A stretch of 64,000 bases of DNA from CAZSRX01 sp964609675 [NCBI: uncultured Bacteroidota bacterium] (lineage in GTDB: Bacteria; CLD3; SB21), in NCBI GenBank assembly GCA_964609675.1, contig CAZSRX010000013.1, positions 1 to 64,000 of the forward strand, read 5' to 3'. The notes beneath the pieces were generated by a model. It was not told the origin of the DNA, did no database searches, and saw only the letters and a program-made list of their open reading frames with translations. Positions within the stretch are counted from its first letter, which is position 1. Each line of letters starts with the position of its first letter. The position numbers and the translations under genes were made by a program. Below are positions 62,324 to 64,000 of this stretch, in pieces.

Positions 62324-64000
62324 ATGAAAAAAGTAAAAAAAACCAGAACTGTAAAAAATTCGCGCAATAAAACTGTCCGCAAAGCGCGCGCCGCCAAGTA
62401 TGTCTATATATTCGGCGGAGGAAAGGCCGAGGGTAATGCCGATATGAAAAACCTGCTCGGCGGTAAAGGCGCCAACCTTGCCGAAATGGCATTGATCGGC
62501 CTGCCGGTTCCGGCCGGATTCACCATCACAACCGAAATGTGCAATCATTACTACGAGAACAAAAAGAAATATCCCGCCCAGTTGACAGCCGATGTCAATA
62601 AAGCGATGGCATTTGTCGAAAAAATCATGGGCGCAAAGTTCGGCGATAAGGATAATCCCCTGCTCGTATCCGTCCGCTCCGGCGCGCGAAAGTCCATGCC
62701 CGGCATGATGGAAACCGTGCTCAACGTGGGTTTAAATAACATCACCCGCGAGGGACTTATTAAAAAGACTAACAACCCCCGCTTTGTATATGACGCACAG
62801 CGCCGCCTGATTCAAATGTACGCCGATGTAGTGATGGAAAAAGCCGCCGGTATCGAACCCGAGGAAGGCAAGGGCGTCCGCCAGCAGTTGGAAAAAGAAC
62901 TTGAGAAAATGAAACATGAACGCGGCGTTCATCAGGACACCGAACTGACCGCCGAAGATCTTAAATCGCTTATAGAAATCTACAAAGCCAAGGTCCATGA
63001 AGTGCTCGGCAAGCCGTTCCCGGAAGATCCGATGGAGCAGTTGTGGGGCGCCATCGGCGCCGTATTCCAGAGCTGGATGGGTAAACGGGCTGTCGCCTAC
63101 CGCCAGATCGAGGGCATTCCTGCGGAATGGGGCACTGCCGTTAACGTGCAGGCGATGGTTTTCGGCAACATGGGCGAGACTTCCGCGACCGGCGTGGCAT
63201 TTACCCGTAACCCGGCCACCGGAGAAAATATGTTCTACGGCGAATGGTTGCCCAACGCGCAGGGCGAAGATGTTGTGGCCGGCATCCGTACGCCGAACCC
63301 GATTAATGAACAAGGCAAAACGGAACAAAGCCAGCACCTGCCGTCTCTGGAAACGGCCATGCCTAAAGCTTACAAAGCTCTGCTGGACATCCGGCGTAAA
63401 CTCGAAAAACATTATGCCGACATGCTCGATATCGAATTCACCATCCAGGAAGAGCGCCTGTGGATGCTGCAATGCCGCGTCGGCAAGCGTAACGGACCCG
63501 CTGCGGTCAAGATGGCGCTGGATATGCTGAAGGAAAAAATGATCACTAAGGAAGAAGCGGTTATGCGCGTCAGCCCCTCCCAGCTCGATGAACTGCTGCA
63601 TCCGATCATCGATCCCAAAGTGGAATTGACGCATCATCCTTTGGCGAAAGGCCTTCCGGCGGGACCCGGCGCCGCGGCCGGTCAGGTGGTATTCAGCGCA
63701 AACGACGCCGTCGCCTGGGCTAAAGAGGGCAAAAAAGTGATTCTCGTCCGCGAAGAAACCAATCCCGAAGACGTTGAGGGCATGCGCGCTTCCGAAGCCA
63801 TTTTAACCGCCCGCGGCGGCATGACCAGTCACGCCGCTTTAGTGGCCCGCGGCTGGGGTAAATGTTGCGTCGTCGGCGCCGGTTCAATTAAAGTAAACTA
63901 TCATGAAAAATATTTTTCGGTCGGCGACAAACAGATCCGTGAAGGCGATATGATCACACTTAACGGCACAAAGGGCTATGTATACGAAGGTTCTCTGCCG
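62324..64000 (+). CDS. ppdK: Pyruvate phosphate dikinase (5' part, runs off the window)
   Basis: 559 codons are visible in a continuously open frame to the last base; the full enzyme is about 870-900 residues. The N-terminal ATP-grasp domain is recognised by VYIFGGGKAEGNADMKNLLGGKGANLAEM, LVSVRSGARKSMPGMMETVLNVG and MVFGNMGETSATGVAFTRNP; the phosphohistidine domain has the catalytic His in RGGMTSHAALVARG near residue 507. The enzyme interconverts ATP, phosphate and pyruvate with AMP, PPi and phosphoenolpyruvate. Residues 1-26 form an unusual Lys/Arg-rich extension before the normal start KYVYIF; no other start codon occurs between, so the extension appears genuine. AGGGA lies eight bases before the ATG. 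Confidence 0.95.
   Translation, partial: MKKVKKTRTVKNSRNKTVRKARAAKYVYIFGGGKAEGNADMKNLLGGKGANLAEMALIGLPVPAGFTITTEMCNHYYENKKKYPAQLTADVNKAMAFVEKIMGAKFGDKDNPLLVSVRSGARKSMPGMMETVLNVGLNNITREGLIKKTNNPRFVYDAQRRLIQMYADVVMEKAAGIEPEEGKGVRQQLEKELEKMKHERGVHQDTELTAEDLKSLIEIYKAKVHEVLGKPFPEDPMEQLWGAIGAVFQSWMGKRAVAYRQIEGIPAEWGTAVNVQAMVFGNMGETSATGVAFTRNPATGENMFYGEWLPNAQGEDVVAGIRTPNPINEQGKTEQSQHLPSLETAMPKAYKALLDIRRKLEKHYADMLDIEFTIQEERLWMLQCRVGKRNGPAAVKMALDMLKEKMITKEEAVMRVSPSQLDELLHPIIDPKVELTHHPLAKGLPAGPGAAAGQVVFSANDAVAWAKEGKKVILVREETNPEDVEGMRASEAILTARGGMTSHAALVARGWGKCCVVGAGSIKVNYHEKYFSVGDKQIREGDMITLNGTKGYVYEGSLP

Noticed and set aside
62732-63637. Long minus-strand frame in the ppdK region
   Set aside because: The plus strand encodes the conserved PPDK domains without a break; the opposite frame is a shadow.

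Overview
The window is a gene-dense, uninterrupted stretch of bacterial chromosome with no phage, transposon, CRISPR array or rRNA that I can see. The likely host is an uncultivated or little-studied member of the FCB superphylum (Ignavibacteria / Calditrichota / KSB1-like lineages) rather than a classical Bacteroides. The reasons are: two secreted proteins end in the PNYPNPFN-type C-terminal sorting domain of the type IX secretion system; an Oar-like TonB-dependent receptor and an LptD-like protein indicate an LPS-bearing outer membrane; a sensor kinase carries a two-component-regulator propeller; and there is an S46 dipeptidyl peptidase. Tungsten-type aldehyde oxidoreductases and pyruvate phosphate dikinase suggest an anaerobic or fermentative side to metabolism. 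The lineage is an inference.

Layout. 1-6.4 kb, minus strand: secreted cupredoxin, B12/radical-SAM protein, small membrane protein, giant propeller histidine kinase. 6.6-20 kb, plus strand: OPT transporter (with a good sigma70-type promoter), alkyltransferase-like protein, LptD, DPP11-like peptidase, an outer-membrane protein broken by an in-frame TAG, a large atypical GH13 enzyme, ComM/YifB. 20.3-28.7 kb: HtrA protease and FSA-type transaldolase (minus), two unknown membrane proteins (plus), then DAACS symporter, variant CcmE and a secreted protein (minus), and a tandem DUF2914-like protein (minus). 29-35 kb, plus: an aldehyde:ferredoxin oxidoreductase locus with a four-cluster ferredoxin, AOR, MoaD-like and ThiF-like proteins, a small unknown protein and a second divergent AOR, closed by a strong terminator. 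35.2-39.1 kb, plus: DNA polymerase I and a TPR protein.

39.1-54.7 kb is almost entirely minus strand. Eleven genes from the hybrid histidine kinase (52155) down to a TPR protein (39116) are spaced by overlaps or gaps of at most 35 bases and could be one transcription unit: kinase, DUF4388/roadblock response regulator, PHP nuclease, a divergent RelA/SpoT-synthetase-like protein, HslU, HAD phosphatase, methyltransferase, pyrimidine-nucleoside phosphorylase, ECF-like sigma factor, toast-rack protein and TPR protein. Upstream lie a C39-like peptidase and Nnr, tRNA-Pro(GGG), an aminotransferase, GmhB and RecJ. The window ends with an Oar-like TonB-dependent receptor (minus) and the first 559 codons of pyruvate phosphate dikinase (plus).

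The most interesting items are the divergent RelA/SpoT-like protein translationally coupled to hslU, the aldehyde-oxidoreductase locus with its own cofactor-assembly genes, a CcmE with the CXXXY instead of the histidine haem-binding motif, the GH13 enzyme with an altered region IV, and the amber-interrupted outer-membrane gene.
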